64,000 nucleotides of DNA from Pontederia crassipes (Eukaryota; Streptophyta; Magnoliopsida; Commelinales; Pontederiaceae), in NCBI GenBank assembly GCA_030549335.1, contig JAUKPH010000017.1, positions 10,997,501-11,061,500 on the forward strand. Reading direction: 5' to 3'. The translations under genes were made by a program, and so were the position numbers. This document shows positions 11,240 to 22,446 of the stretch, piece after piece. Positions within the stretch are counted from its first letter, which is position 1; the number at the start of each line of letters is the position of its first letter. A model generated the notes under the pieces. It was not told the origin of the DNA, searched no databases, and saw only the letters and a list, made by a program, of their open reading frames with translations.

Positions 11240-13637
11240 TGTACATAAAATTCTGGATTCACCTGCTAAGTTAGTGAGACGGGTAAGAAATTGAATATAC
11301 AATACTATCTGTTGGGTGTTGTTATTGCCACTTAGCTGATCAGAACTTGAATACCATTTTTTATGATCTTATTCAAGATTTTGTATTCTGATCAAGCTTT
11401 TATAGCTACTTTTCTGTATTTCATCTTATTTCTTACCTTCCTGTAAACAGCAATTGAGGGAGAAAAGTAGAAAGAAGAAAGTGATTGGGATGGTTCATCA
11501 GGATGAGGAAGCACTGGTTAGGCTTGAAAATGCTGCAATTGAGAGATCAAAGGTTGTTGATTCTGCAGTACTAGGAAAATACAACATATGGAGGAAAGAA
11601 AATAAGAATGAAAATCTGGATTCAAATGTTCGTTTAATGCATGACTAGATAATCATGGGTAGGGTCTATTCAGTCCTTGCCAAAACAAGGAATAAGCTTG
11701 ATCTCTATCAAGAACTACTGACTCATATCAAAGAAAACCAGCGGACGGTTGGAGAGGTCAGTGCTGATTCTGACCTTGACCAGAGGCAAGTTACTATTTT
11801 ATTTCTCCTTTAGGATCCATTTGTTTGTTTAAGTATGGTGTATGTTAACTGTAGTATTTCAATCAATAGTGCCCCAGGGAAAATAAAAACAATGTCTCAA
11901 CTTTTGTCCAAAGCAAGAGAAGCATTGTATGACTGCAAGGCAGCAGCAGCAAGACTCAGAATTATGTTACAATCAGCAGATGAACAAGTTAGAGGCTTGA
12001 AAAAGCAAAGCACATTCCTTAGCCAATTGGCTGCAAAGTTGATTCCTAATGGAATTCACTGCCTATCTATGCGTTTAACTATAGACTATTACCTCCTCCC
12101 ACAAGAGAAAAGAAGATTTCCTAGAAGCGAAAAATTGGAAAACCCGAATCTTTATCATTATGCCCTTTTCTTTGACAATGTTCTGGCTGCATCTGTTGTT
12201 GTTAACTCAACTGTTATGAATGCCAAGGTATCAAACTTCTTTGTTCCTTTTGTTATTTTGTTGTTATATCTCTACAAGTCAACATCCAAATGAGCTAAAC
12301 TTTTTCAGGAGCCAAAGAAACATGTTTTCCATCTTGTTACTGATAAGCTGAACTTTGGGGCCATGAACATGTGGTTTTTGCTCAATCCACCTGGAAAAGC
12401 AAATATTCATGTTGAGAATGTTGATGATTTCAAGTGGATAAACTCATCATATTGCCCAGTTCTGAGACAACTCGAGTCCGCTGCGATGAAAGAATACTAT
12501 TTTAAGGCAGATCATCCAACAACCCTCTCAGCAGGCTCCTCCAACCTAAAATACAGAAACCCAAAGTACCAGTCTATGCTGAACCACCTAAGATTTTATC
12601 TCCCTGAGGTCTATCCCAGGTTAGATAAAGGTTAGATAAAGTACTTTTTCTTGTTGATGACATTGTTGTTCAAAAGGATCTGACACCATTGTGGTCTGTA
12701 CATCTTAAAGGAAATGTAAATGGTACAGTTGAGACTTGTGGCGAAAGTTTCCACCGTTTTGATAAATATCTCAATTTCTCAAACCTTCATATTGCTCGTA
12801 ACTTTGATCCTAATGCATGTGGTTGGGCCTATGGTATGAATATGTTTGATCTTGATGAATGGAAGCAGAAAGACATTACTGGGATCTATCACAAATGGAA
12901 GAATATGGTAAGTTCTGACGAGTTTTCATCATTGAATGCATAGGAAAATTCATGATTTCTACAAGTAGGAGTTACAAACATGTTTAATAGAGCCGGGCAC
13001 TGTAAATGGAACCTTTTTTTATAAAGTGCCTGAAAGATTATTATTTCCTGTTCTGGAATTAGTTTCATGATAATAAAAAACTAATATGTACTTTATAATC
13101 ATTAACATTTGAAGTACTTAACAAATTTTGGAGCAATGTACAATGCATCCAAATAGGCATCATGCACCTAGTATCATTGGAAAACAATTGATTTTTTTTC
13201 TTTTTTAGCAGACGATTTTTTTGCCGCATCTTATGTGGATGCCTGTTGAAAAGTATCAGTGTTTTGATGCTTCATCTTATGTACGTGCATTATATTTCAT
13301 TTGTTTGATTTTTTAAGGACAATGCCTTATTTATTTTGCCCCTTTCTCTTGCTTATCTAGAATGAAGACAGGGTACTTTGGAAACTTGGGACACTTCCTC
13401 CAGGACTATTAACATTTTACAAGTCGACATATCCACTTCACAAATCATGGCATGTGCTTGGCTTTGGGATATAACCCTAGCATTGATCTCTCAGAGATAG
13501 AAAATGCTGCCGTCATTCACTATAATGGTAATATGAAACCTTGGTTGGAGTTGGCGATGATGAAATACAGGCCTTACTGGACCAAGTACATCAAGTATGA
13601 TCACCCTTATATTCAGGGCTGCAATCTAAGTGAGTAG
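11240..13637 (+). pseudogene. GAUT1-like: GAUT1-like galacturonosyltransferase (glycosyltransferase family 8), disrupted
   Basis: Homogalacturonan synthesis in the Golgi is the role of GAUT1. Recognisable exons: about 11240-11282 (ILDSPAKLVRR), 11451-11785, 11870-12227, 12309-12907 and 13361-13637. They give GAUT1 landmarks in order: QLREKSRKKK, ENAAIERSKVVDSAVLGKY, LSMRLTIDYYLL, KHVFHLVTDKLNFGAMNMWF, NHLRFYLPEVYPRLDK, CGWAYGMNMFDL and HYNGNMKPWLELAM, ending CNLSE at 13637. Lesions: TAG at 11646-11648, an 11-bp tandem duplication at 12620-12641, and one extra G in GGG at 13466-13468. The codon at 12653-12655 is Val where the family has the first Asp of the metal-binding DDD. Exon lengths become multiples of three only if the duplication and extra base are discounted. 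The protein would be incomplete in any case, since most of the stem is not found. Confidence 0.9.
11786..11869 (+). other. GC-AG intron of the GAUT1-like gene
   Basis: The exon ends CAGAG|GCAAGT and the next begins after CAATAG|TGCCCC. Joining them restores codon AGT and the family order DLDQ-SAPGK. AG|GCAAGT is the consensus of the rare GC donor class. Confidence 0.75.
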
Positions 13638-14810
13638 AAAGAATCATTGAGCTTACTACACCAGCCAAAATATGCTTGCTTGGACTGAGTTAGGCTGACG
13701 AAGTTCAAGGGTCCTTGTGGTAGATTCTCATATTGTAGGAAGTTGTAGATTTGAGTTCCGGGTCACTCGTCTTTGATAGAAGCTGTTTTGGTCATCTGAT
13801 CCTGTTTCATAGAAGGTATTCCAGAGTTTCACTCCTGCACTATCAGATGTGCAGGAACTTACTTGAAGGGATCGAAGCAATTTTTTTTATTCTTTTGTCC
13901 CGACATTGTTTTTTTCTATCAATTCTAGTTGGGCGGTGTTTGTTCTTCTTAGTCTCTAGGTTTTCGAACATTGTATCAAGGATACTGGATAAATTACCAA
14001 AACCATTGCATTTGTACTGGAACTGATCCTATAAGTCTATTGACATTAAGAAACCTGTAAGACGTACTTTTTATGTTATACTTATATTTGTCAAAGTGTA
14101 TATTAACTTGATGAACTAGTCATCTTTCTTACAAGTCTTTGAGAAGAAACTCATATTTTTATATTAATATGCTTAATATTCTTACATGTGTGTTAAATAT
14201 TTTGCATCGTGTGAACCAATTCAAAGAGAAGTATTTCTTTGGATTCCCGGTTGAGAAATAATTACATGTTTTCATCACTGTGATTTAACAGTCTTTTCTG
14301 TGAATTTCTACTGACGTAATTACCTTGTCATCTCCCGTGATCCTGGCAATTTACTAAGTAAACAGCAGCCTCAGGCCAACAATCTAAGCCCCCGTATTTT
14401 TTCTTGAAATCTGAGATAAGTTCTCTAAAGCTGATAAATCCAAGGTCTTCCTCATTTCAATGCGGTCTGATGCGAGGGCCGTTGCTTTTCCAGTACTCAT
14501 GTATTATGAACATGTAATGAATCATTTTGAAACTATAAAAAGATTCCTTCAAATAATTTAATCTTAATGACCTGGCCATCTATGTACACACTACATATCC
14601 ATGTTCTGTTATCTCTTTCCATTTGAAACAAAGAGAACAGGCGCTCCATCCCCTTTAGGAGTTGCAGACTTCACTGCATCAAGTATATAGTTCTATTCAA
14701 CTGACACTTGTAACATATTTACACTGCCGTTTCTTCTCAGTTCAAAGAAAAAGAATTCGGAGACTTTCTTCATGATGTGCATGAGGCGAGATCAGTACGA
14801 GTTCCCCCTA
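13638..14810. other. 3' flank shared by GAUT1-like pseudogene (+) and SGR (-)
   Basis: The two loci converge here. The sequence is non-coding and T-rich, with no recognisable gene, and should hold both 3' untranslated regions. Confidence 0.55.
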
Positions 14811-17155
14811 TCATTGCTGCAGTTGGCCGGATGTCTCGGTCCGATGCCCTTCTTGGCAGTCGTGCGGCCAGGGGATTAAGTTCTGCGGAGGGAAGCAGCA
14901 GTCGCACGGCTGCGGGCACCGCTGTGGCCGCTCCGCAGGCGAAGCCGGAGGTGCCGGCAGCGCACTCCCATGGCCGGTGGAGGCCGCGTGCCTGAGGGGC
15001 CCCCAGCACTCCACCCGGTTGAACTGGGGAAGGTTGGAGTGGAAGTAGACCCACACCATCGCCTCCTCCAGCTCCGGGTAGTTGTTGAACAGGCTCCCGT
15101 CGCCGTGGACGAATGCCTTCAACACCTGCACTTGTAACCCACGCATGCATGCATGATCAGCGAATCAACTGAAACATGGGTGCATCCATGCATGCACGAA
15201 ATGAATGAAAGGTGCGTAACTACGTGCGTACCACGGGGAGCTCTTTGGAGAAGATGTAGTAGCGGAGGTTGGCGATGAGGTCGAGGAGGACGTGGCCACC
15301 GCTGATGTGGCAGTGGACGTGGAGGGACATCTTCCCCTGGACCTTCTTCCACTCGGCCACCACTTCGTCCCTCTGCAGCCGGTTGTACCACCCCTGCAGC
15401 TGCTCATTCGTGCATCATCCCATTCCATTGCATGCATGGTTCAGTTTACTTGTCAGTGGATCGGATCACATACGATACATATATATGAGTGAACTGTTGT
15501 TGCATCATCCATTTGATATTACAATTGGTACCTGGGCGCGGTTGATGGTGTTGGAGACGGCGAGGGTGATCTTGGCGGTGATGTCGCTGTGGGTGAGGGT
15601 GTAGGTCCTGGGGAGCTTCCCCGGGTGCTTCTCCTCGTCCACCCCCAAGAACAGCACCTTCAGCTTTGAAGCCTCGAATATCGCAGGGCCGAACAATCTC
15701 GCAACCTGATCAAGCAAACAGGCAATGTCATCGAATCCATCAATCCCTCATCGTCTTATTAAATTAATAACTTCCAAAAATTGAATCCAAAATCACTTCA
15801 ACTCCCGTTGGTTAATTCGGGGCACAACATGGTGCGGACCAATCTCATTTATTTATTTACATATGTATAATACAGAAGCATAAGTTTTGGATGAACTCAT
15901 TAACAAGATGCATCTTGTGGGGTTGTCCGGTTTGTACTTGTAATATTGTATCAAATTAATATACGGTAACGAGAAATTGTCGTATAGCAATCAAACCTCG
16001 TTGTTTACTCGGTATTTTGTTCATCGGTGCCTCATGAGACACGTTCTAGTAGTAATAAAAATATTAAAATAAGGTCGTTACTTGGCCCCGGTAGGTTGGG
16101 TGCTTATTAACACGAGGACTTTGCGTGCAACCACACGCATTTGAATGTGGCTGTGATATTTTATTACTTTTCTATTATGCTGTCCTTTTATTTAGTAGGT
16201 CAAAAAGAAAAAAAAAATTGAAGTTTGATCGGCAGGATTAGGGACTAATAATTCCGAGTTTAATTTTAGAAGTAATCAAAATATTATTTTTTGTCTTTGT
16301 TTTGATTCTGAATTAATCAAATCCTACTGGTTTTTTATGGGAAAAAAAGCAAATTAACATCAAAGGTCGTAAATTTGGAAAATAATTCCAAGAATTTTAG
16401 GTATAATTTTTTTTTGTATCTCAATTATTTTGTCGTCATTTCCGTTGATTAAATAGATCGACGAACAAGATTGGAAGAATATAACTCGCAACTAAACAAA
16501 TAATAGTTGGAAAAATAAAAATATAAGAAATCGCTTTAGCTACTAAACCTTAAATCATCATGAGAGAAGTTTAATATTCGAATTACTTGATCTAAAAACT
16601 GATTTATTTCGGCACCTAACTTGTGTACGTAGCAATAAATACTAATAAAAATAAATAAATACAAGAAAACGAAAAGGAACCCACGTCACTCGAGTAACGT
16701 TTCTTCACTTCTTGGCGTGGAGCTCGTCTTTGTTTTCTTTTTTTCCCTCTCGTTCATTTGATCTTATGATAAATTTATAGAGCATTAGAATTTAACAATT
16801 CCAAGAAAAAAAATGCATAATTATGTCTTTTTTACGTATGAGCAATAATTTCTCATGTTCGGAAATTAAACTCCAGAAATATGAGAAGAGGGAGAAACAA
16901 AAGATGTCAGATCATAAACTTTTGCCGTCTTCCTCTTTCTTTTCTATGCAAGCGAAAAAAAAAACGCAGCAGCAAAATATTTGCTGAAGAAACATAGAAT
17001 GTGTTATTAGAATGTACAGCTAACGAGAACCTTACTGGAACAATGGAACGCCTGGGAGATCTCCCCGGCAACGGAGCTCTCTTCTTCAGCTCCGGCGAGC
17101 TGCTCTGCTTCTTCAGCTGGACAGACGGCAGAAACAGAGCCGCCGCGAACCCCAT
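14811..17155 (-). CDS. SGR: STAY-GREEN magnesium dechelatase, chloroplast, four exons, apparently intact
   Basis: SGR removes Mg from chlorophyll a to give pheophytin a during leaf senescence. Exons on the minus strand: 17155-17036 (40 codons), 15705-15532 (58), 15399-15232 (56) and 15125-14811 (104 plus stop), all in phase 0. The product is 258 residues; family members are about 260-280. Exon 1 codes a Ser/Arg/Lys-rich transit peptide starting MGFAAALF. Exon 2 begins VARLFGPAIFEASKLKVLFLG. Exon 3 holds MSLHVHCHISGGH and LRYYIFSKELPV. Exon 4 holds VLKAFVHGDGSLFNNYPEL and the C-terminal Cys motif CPQPCDCCFPPQ. That Cys motif marks SGR/NYE1 rather than SGR-like proteins, which lack it. All introns are GT-AG; the first is about 1.3 kb. 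No lesion is seen. The exons are GC-rich, as in many monocots. Confidence 0.95.
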
Positions 17156-17342
17156 CTTCGACGCTGACCAAACGAGGAGTTGCGAATTGAGGCGGCGATG
17201 TAAAAGCAGAGCGCGATATGAACTGCCGCTGCGATCCAACGCAGAGAAGCTACGGAAGCAAGAGGGAGGAGATCCGGAACGCACACAAAAGAAGGAGAAA
17301 AAAAAAAAGTTGAGATGGTCACAGAGATACGACACTCTGCAT

Positions 17343-17352
17343 CTATATATTT
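17343..17352 (-). promoter_or_regulatory. Probable TATA box of SGR
   Basis: The minus strand reads CAAATATATAG about 190 bp upstream of the SGR start codon. This leaves room for a 5' untranslated region of roughly 150 bp. Confidence 0.5.
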
Positions 17353-17370
17353 GCTAGCGATGGAGCTCAA

Positions 17371-17805
17371 TTTCTGGGTTGCTCGTTCGTTGTCTTTGTA
17401 GTTGTGTTCTGACCGGTTTCATGCGTGAGGGGTGAAGCAATCGATCTTTCGCAGAAGACGACATGGAGCGCTCTCGCTGTCAGAAGGTTACTTGGACCGA
17501 TCCAAAGTGCGTTGGCTCTCTTTGTGCTCTGCTCGGCTGCGTGCTGCTTCTACTGGCACTACTACGTCTACGCTGGTGGTTGAAGAGAGGTGCACGAAAG
17601 GGGGAGGAGAAGTGGGAGCCGTGTGGTTCTGGATATCCCTTGCGTTAAAATAATAATATTGTTATTATCATTATAATGATAATTATTATTATTAGGTCAA
17701 TAACATGGTGGAAGAAAAAGGAAAAAAAAAGGTGAATGCAAATAGTCCAAATTCAAACATTGGCAAAAGAAACTTAGCAGTTAGATCTGAATAGTAGGCA
17801 CTTAA
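17371..17805. other. Non-coding spacer between SGR promoter and TIR element
   Basis: Two overlapping short frames (17432-17653 and 17463-17648) are open but carry no domain I recognise. AT-rich simple sequence follows. Confidence 0.4.
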
Positions 17806-17814
17806 TAATAATAA

Positions 17815-18487
17815 GAGTTTAATGAAATGCTCTCAACTTAAGTTGGAAGCATGTTGCTCTCATTCGGATGGTCCAGATTTCGTGAGGCTTATGTTGCGGA
17901 GAGGGAGAGGGTGGCAAAGACAGGAAGAGGTGGCCGCAACAGAGTCGGGTCCGACGATGGCGCGGCGATAGATGGGAGGGCGGGAGGCGTCGCATTGGAG
18001 GAAGAGACGCAAGCAGAGGCCATGGCGGCGGAGTCAGATCTCGTCCGACGAAGGAAGAGACGTGACGAGGGCAAGGGTGGCTTGAGCAGAACACGGCGAT
18101 GGCAAGGTCAGCTCGCGGAGAAGGCGACAGCGAGGTGCGGAGCGTGGCACCAAGGTCTTGCTTGGGCAGCAACCTGTGAAGCCGGCGGCAGCGACTCGCG
18201 AAGTCGGCGGTGCCGTGCGGAACCAAGAACGCCACCTCCAAGCTCTCTCTTCCTCTCTCGTTCTCGAGATCTCTCCACCCTCTCTCTCTCTCACTCTCTG
18301 AGATGAGCACCTCATCATCACGCTGTTGAACCACCGGAAAGGGACTCCAGCATCGTGGATCCGGAGATGGGCAACAGTGAGCGCAGGTGGCAGCGCGAGA
18401 TCGTCCTTGGCGGTGACACAGGGTGTGGTGAGAAACCTGGACTAGTCCAAATAATTGGGAGTAAGTTGGAGCACTCTCATTAAACCC
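17815..18487. mobile_element. Small Mutator-like TIR element with GC-rich cargo (Pack-MULE-like candidate)
   Basis: The left end GAGTTTAATGAAATGCTC and the reverse complement of the right end, GGGTTTAATGAGAGTGCTC, form imperfect terminal inverted repeats of about 26 bp (17815-17841 and 18461-18487). TAATAATAA flanks both sides (17806-17814 and 18488-18496), a 9-bp duplication as made by Mutator-type transposases. That sequence is simple, so chance is possible. The 670-bp element is much richer in GC than its flanks and has long frames on both strands (17851-18306 and 17819-18334). Neither has a domain I know. No transposase is present. Confidence 0.55.
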
Positions 18488-18572
18488 TAATAATAATATG
18501 TCAGGAAAAAGTTTGAGAGTATTATTTTCCTTTTAGATCACTAATAAGATCTTTGTGCATATACAAAAAGTC

Positions 18573-18766
18573 AAAATTTTAAATTTTTTCCTGTCCCTCA
18601 ACATTCAGCTTGGGAAACTTGAGCCGCTGCTTAAGGCGATTGAGGACAAGGGAGAGGCGATGCAACGGTGACCGACGATCGAAAACGGGAGAGGCGATGT
18701 GTGGCGACCGATGATCGACGTGATTCTGAATCGAGATTGGCGAGATTATGGATATATATATATATG

Positions 18767-18816
<50 letters not shown>

Positions 18817-18960
18817 ATGAAGGGTGGCCAACGATAGAGAGTGGCCGGTAATGGAGGGTCGACAGAGAGAGGAGGGCCGGCATGCAAGAGAAAGAGAGAG
18901 GGGAGGAGGAGGGAGAGAGATCATATTGTGAGATGATCCTGAGTCTTTGGATCAGTTTTA
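18573..18960. repeat. Purine-rich spacer with (TA)n at 18752-18800 and (GA)n at 18801-18816
   Basis: A compound microsatellite lies in a short GC-rich stretch with repeated GGCGATG/CGACCGATGATCG words. The open minus-strand frames are driven by Ser/Leu-rich simple sequence and are not genes. Confidence 0.8.
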
Positions 18961-20452
18961 GGTGGCATATGGTCAAATCTGATGAGAGCCGTTCAATCTG
19001 ATCTGGATGATTCAAATGTTGCTTGTGTGCTGACCCAAGTGTACGTAGCTGCCGTGGCTCTTGGGAAGCTTTGAAGTAGCAATTTCATTACTTCGTTCCC
19101 ACCATTTTAAAATTAAGTTAGTAATAAATTGAGGATTTATTTGAAAATTATTGATGGGGATATCAGAGAGAGCAGATATCAGAGGAGAGAGGAAAAGGCA
19201 AATTCTCCGTGACATGTTATTTCAGCCATTGGATTGTATCTAAACCATTCAGATCACAAATTTTCTTTTGAGCCGTTGGATTGCATCTAGACGGTTGCGA
19301 TGCTGCTTCATACCATCAGTCAGTCAACTAACTATAATATGCACGGTGATATACTATCAAACTTTCTTTCTCAAATAATTTTGGATGAAGATACGAAGGT
19401 ATATAAAAATAAAATCTAAGGTATAAAAAAATAAGAAATAAGATGAGGTAGAGAACCTCTTCATTTTATCTTTTATTTATATCAATACATGATTATGATT
19501 GACTCCTTTCTTATTTCTTTTATGTATATTATTCGCAACATAATTGTGATGTCTATAATTAATTAAGTTGGGCTGGTAGGGAGAAGTAAATCATGATTAA
19601 ACATGTCCCTTCGATATTTAGTAAGATGAATTAATAAAAAAGTGCCTCGGTATTAAAAGAGACGATAATCTTTTCAACGGTTTAAACTTTTAGAACATGT
19701 GATAAAAGTTAACGAAATTTTTGAATTTGAAATCCAATAAGAAGTTGCATTAACAACCATTTTCCCCTTTAGTTAGTTGAAATGAACTATAATATAAAAA
19801 TAAACAAGAATATTTTTTAGTAGCTTAAATAAACTTTTAATATAGTTATAGCTAAGAGTTCAAATTTTATTGAATCATCGATTGAATTAGATCAAAGTGT
19901 TTAATCCGTTCCATACCTGAGAGCAATCTTAAAAATTAAGAATTTGTTTGATTTACCTGATAAAACAGAGTAGACTATTTATGAAACTTATGTTTAAAAG
20001 CTGTGTGGTTGGAAAATAAATGATAGCAACAAGAAGTAGCTTAATATTTTGTTCTAAAAATGTTAATGAGTTTCTTTATATTTAAAAGACAATTATGTCC
20101 TCAAAGTTATTTAAATAAAAATATTTAACTATATAGTTTGACTATATTAAATATTAATTGATAAATTATAGTTTACTAAAAGATTGTGTTATATTTTATC
20201 ATTTTAAAATAAAGGATTTTTTATATAATGATAATATTTGAAAATAACCAGGACAATCGAGTAATCTATTTCTGGGAAATCAAATAGCTTATTTGTTTTG
20301 GGGGAAAAAAAGCTAATCTCCATTGTTATTTTTTCTAAAAAAGGTGTATCCTAATAACTCAAAACTCCTAATTCATCCTTACTTGAGATTTCCTGAATAA
20401 TAAGTTGTTTTACTCAACTTGTAATTTTGTGAAACACTCCCTAAATCATAAT
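18961..20452. other. AT-rich intergenic sequence
   Basis: No gene seen. Two diverged copies of a GCCNTTGGATTG(T/C)ATCTA motif lie at about 19226 and 19271. The rest is unremarkable AT-rich DNA. Confidence 0.55.
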
Positions 20453-20463
20453 ACACACACATA

Positions 20464-20499
<36 letters not shown>

Positions 20500-20510
20500 T
20501 GTATGTATAT
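20453..20510. repeat. (AC)n-(AT)n-(ATGT)n compound microsatellite
   Basis: ACACAC passes into ATATAT and then about ten GTAT units. Confidence 0.9.
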
Positions 20511-20914
20511 TAACATTATTAATGATGATTGTGAGATAACTTATCTATATAGTAAGCAAAATAATGTATTTCCTATTGTATGATCATAATATTATATTTG
20601 ATTGATATAAATTAAATAATGAATTTGATAGTATATTAGTGTTATACAACCATTGAAACAATTTCGACAATACACTACGACATATATATTATATATATTA
20701 TTATAAGTGTAGCGTAGAAAATAAACCCACGCCCTCCTCTTTTTCTTCCGATAAATAAATAGGTCAGACCACAAGAGTCCTGGTTTCTTGAGATTCTAAT
20801 TGGGTAGACAGCCAGCTAATCATAGATACTTCCAAAAACCAAATCTAACATGAACGAATCCAACACCTAAACTGAAGGCCAACTTGACACGTCTCTACGA
20901 TCAAAGCCACACGA

Positions 20915-20960
20915 AGATAGATAGATAGATAAATAGATAGATAGATAGATAGAGAGAGAG
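20915..20960. repeat. (GATA)n microsatellite
   Basis: Repeated GATA units with one AAAT interruption, then GAGAGAG. Confidence 0.9.
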
Positions 20961-22057
20961 AAAAAAAACGTCTATATTTCTTTTGATCTCTTGTTAGGAT
21001 TCCCCAAAAAGAGGATTGATATCTAAAATCACTAATACATAATTAATTTAATTGACAGTATAATGGTGTTAGGCATTATTAATCTCTTTCACTTTAGTTT
21101 CAACTTGGGACTATTAATATTGATTTCAGAATAAGTTCTACAATTGAGCTACTTTTTATTCTCATTTTATCATTTTTTTAAAGTAACCTTCGGATAATTA
21201 TTCATCAACTAAATTATATAATCGATTATGTTGAATGACAGGAAGGAAAGTCTTACCTTTCCTTGGATTCAAATTTGGAACAGTGTTTAGGAGTAGCTCA
21301 CTATCTTAGAATCAGAAATCCAGCATTCCTCGGACTTGCTCCTTTGAACAGCATTCTGATCTGAACGGATATCAATGCCCACGAACTTACCACGAATCAC
21401 ACCGTGAATGCAGGCTTGGAGATGGCTTGTGCAGCCACCGGGCATGGAGAGTAGCTAGAATGGGATAAGAACGTAAAGCATACAGAAAAAAATCCTCTAT
21501 CGTTGATCAGAGAGCAACTTAAGCCCTCTAGGGACTAAGACGATAATGAAAGAGCGAGGGAGCAGAAATTTTCCAGGCCGTGTTTCAAATGGCGCAGGCG
21601 AGCATCACGTCGAAAACAGCACGTACGGTGGCAGCAACGTGGGTGCAGGCCACGGGACTTGTAGAAGCGCCCCAAGGAGAGATTAATTGAAGAAGGCAGG
21701 GGGTGATGGTATGCAACGGAATATGCATACTTGAACGACCAAATGAATTCCCCAAAAGGAATTGAAATCAAAAGAGTAAGTCGTCTTTGGTCAATGTCAG
21801 AATGCCTCTCGGACTGTCCTTGTCCTTGATGGAGATCAAGCTTATTCCTTGCCGGATTTTACTGTTTGTAGGTAGGTGAATCTGGTAAAAGAACGCACAG
21901 CGACAGCCTCGTTTGTTGTCCAATACGAGCCTTCTCTCTCAAGGGGCTCGTTGTCTAGAAAAAGAAGAAAAAAAACTTATTGCATGAATCCAACTAGAAA
22001 CTGAAATACATTTTTCATGAGCTAACATAATGCCATGTGAACAGCTACGTGGATTAT
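20961..22057. other. Intergenic sequence with unidentified moderately GC-rich stretch
   Basis: The part from about 21280 to 21950 is less AT-rich than its surroundings and has a 78-codon minus-strand frame (21535-21771). I do not recognise a product, and codon use gives no clear coding signal. Confidence 0.4.
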
Positions 22058-22065
22058 TATAAATA
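22058..22065 (+). promoter_or_regulatory. TATA box for RING-H2 gene
   Basis: TATAAATA lies 57 bp upstream of the ATG at 22115, a plausible plant core promoter with a short leader. Confidence 0.6.
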
Positions 22066-22114
22066 GATTGGAGTATAACATTCATCACTCGTAAAAAAAA
22101 AAAGAAGAAAAATA

Positions 22115-22446
22115 ATGGATTCGTTTTTCCGAAAATTGTTTGAAGCCTCGTCGTTGTTGGAAGCCTCGCCGTTGCAATTGTTGTCATTTATCTGCGCCGC
22201 CCGTCAGTGCCCAGGGGCCTTAAGAAGAAAGAGGTGGACGACCTTCCCAAGACCCGTGTCACCTCCAATAGCACTGAAGACGAATGCGCGATCTGCCTCC
22301 AAGTCTTTGATGTGGATGAAGAAATCCGCGTCCTGGATTGCGGTCATCTTTACCATACTTCATGTGTGGACCAATGGCTGGCAAAGACTTCTACGTGTCC
22401 TTGTTGCCGCCAGGAAGTGAAGGTGTCCTCCTCCTCGTGCTGGTGA
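22115..22446 (+). pseudogene. ATL-type RING-H2 ubiquitin ligase, 5' frame broken
   Basis: The frame from 22144 to the stop at 22444-22446 codes a hydrophobic segment (SLVVVGSLAVAIVVIYL) followed by a RING-H2 finger. Cys and His spacing is C-x2-C-x14-C-x-H-x2-H-x2-C-x10-C-x2-C, seen in ECAICLQVF...CGHLYHTSC...CPCC, so all eight zinc ligands are present. One membrane helix followed by RING-H2 is the plan of plant ATL E3 ligases. The only nearby ATG (22115, MDSFFRKLF) is in another frame, and TGA at 22141-22143 closes the RING frame upstream. A one-base change near 22130-22143 would explain this. The frame has no in-frame ATG before the RING. A sequencing error or an unseen upstream exon are alternatives. 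Confidence 0.7.

Noticed and set aside
17819-18334. 171-codon minus-strand and 151-codon plus-strand frames in the TIR element
   Set aside because: They overlap on opposite strands in GC-rich DNA, with no domain in either. Kept only as cargo description.
18579-19015. Ser/Leu-rich minus-strand frames
   Set aside because: They are driven by (TA)n and (GA)n repeats.
21290-21480. Possible tRNA or small RNA gene
   Set aside because: I looked for A and B boxes and a cloverleaf and found none that fit.
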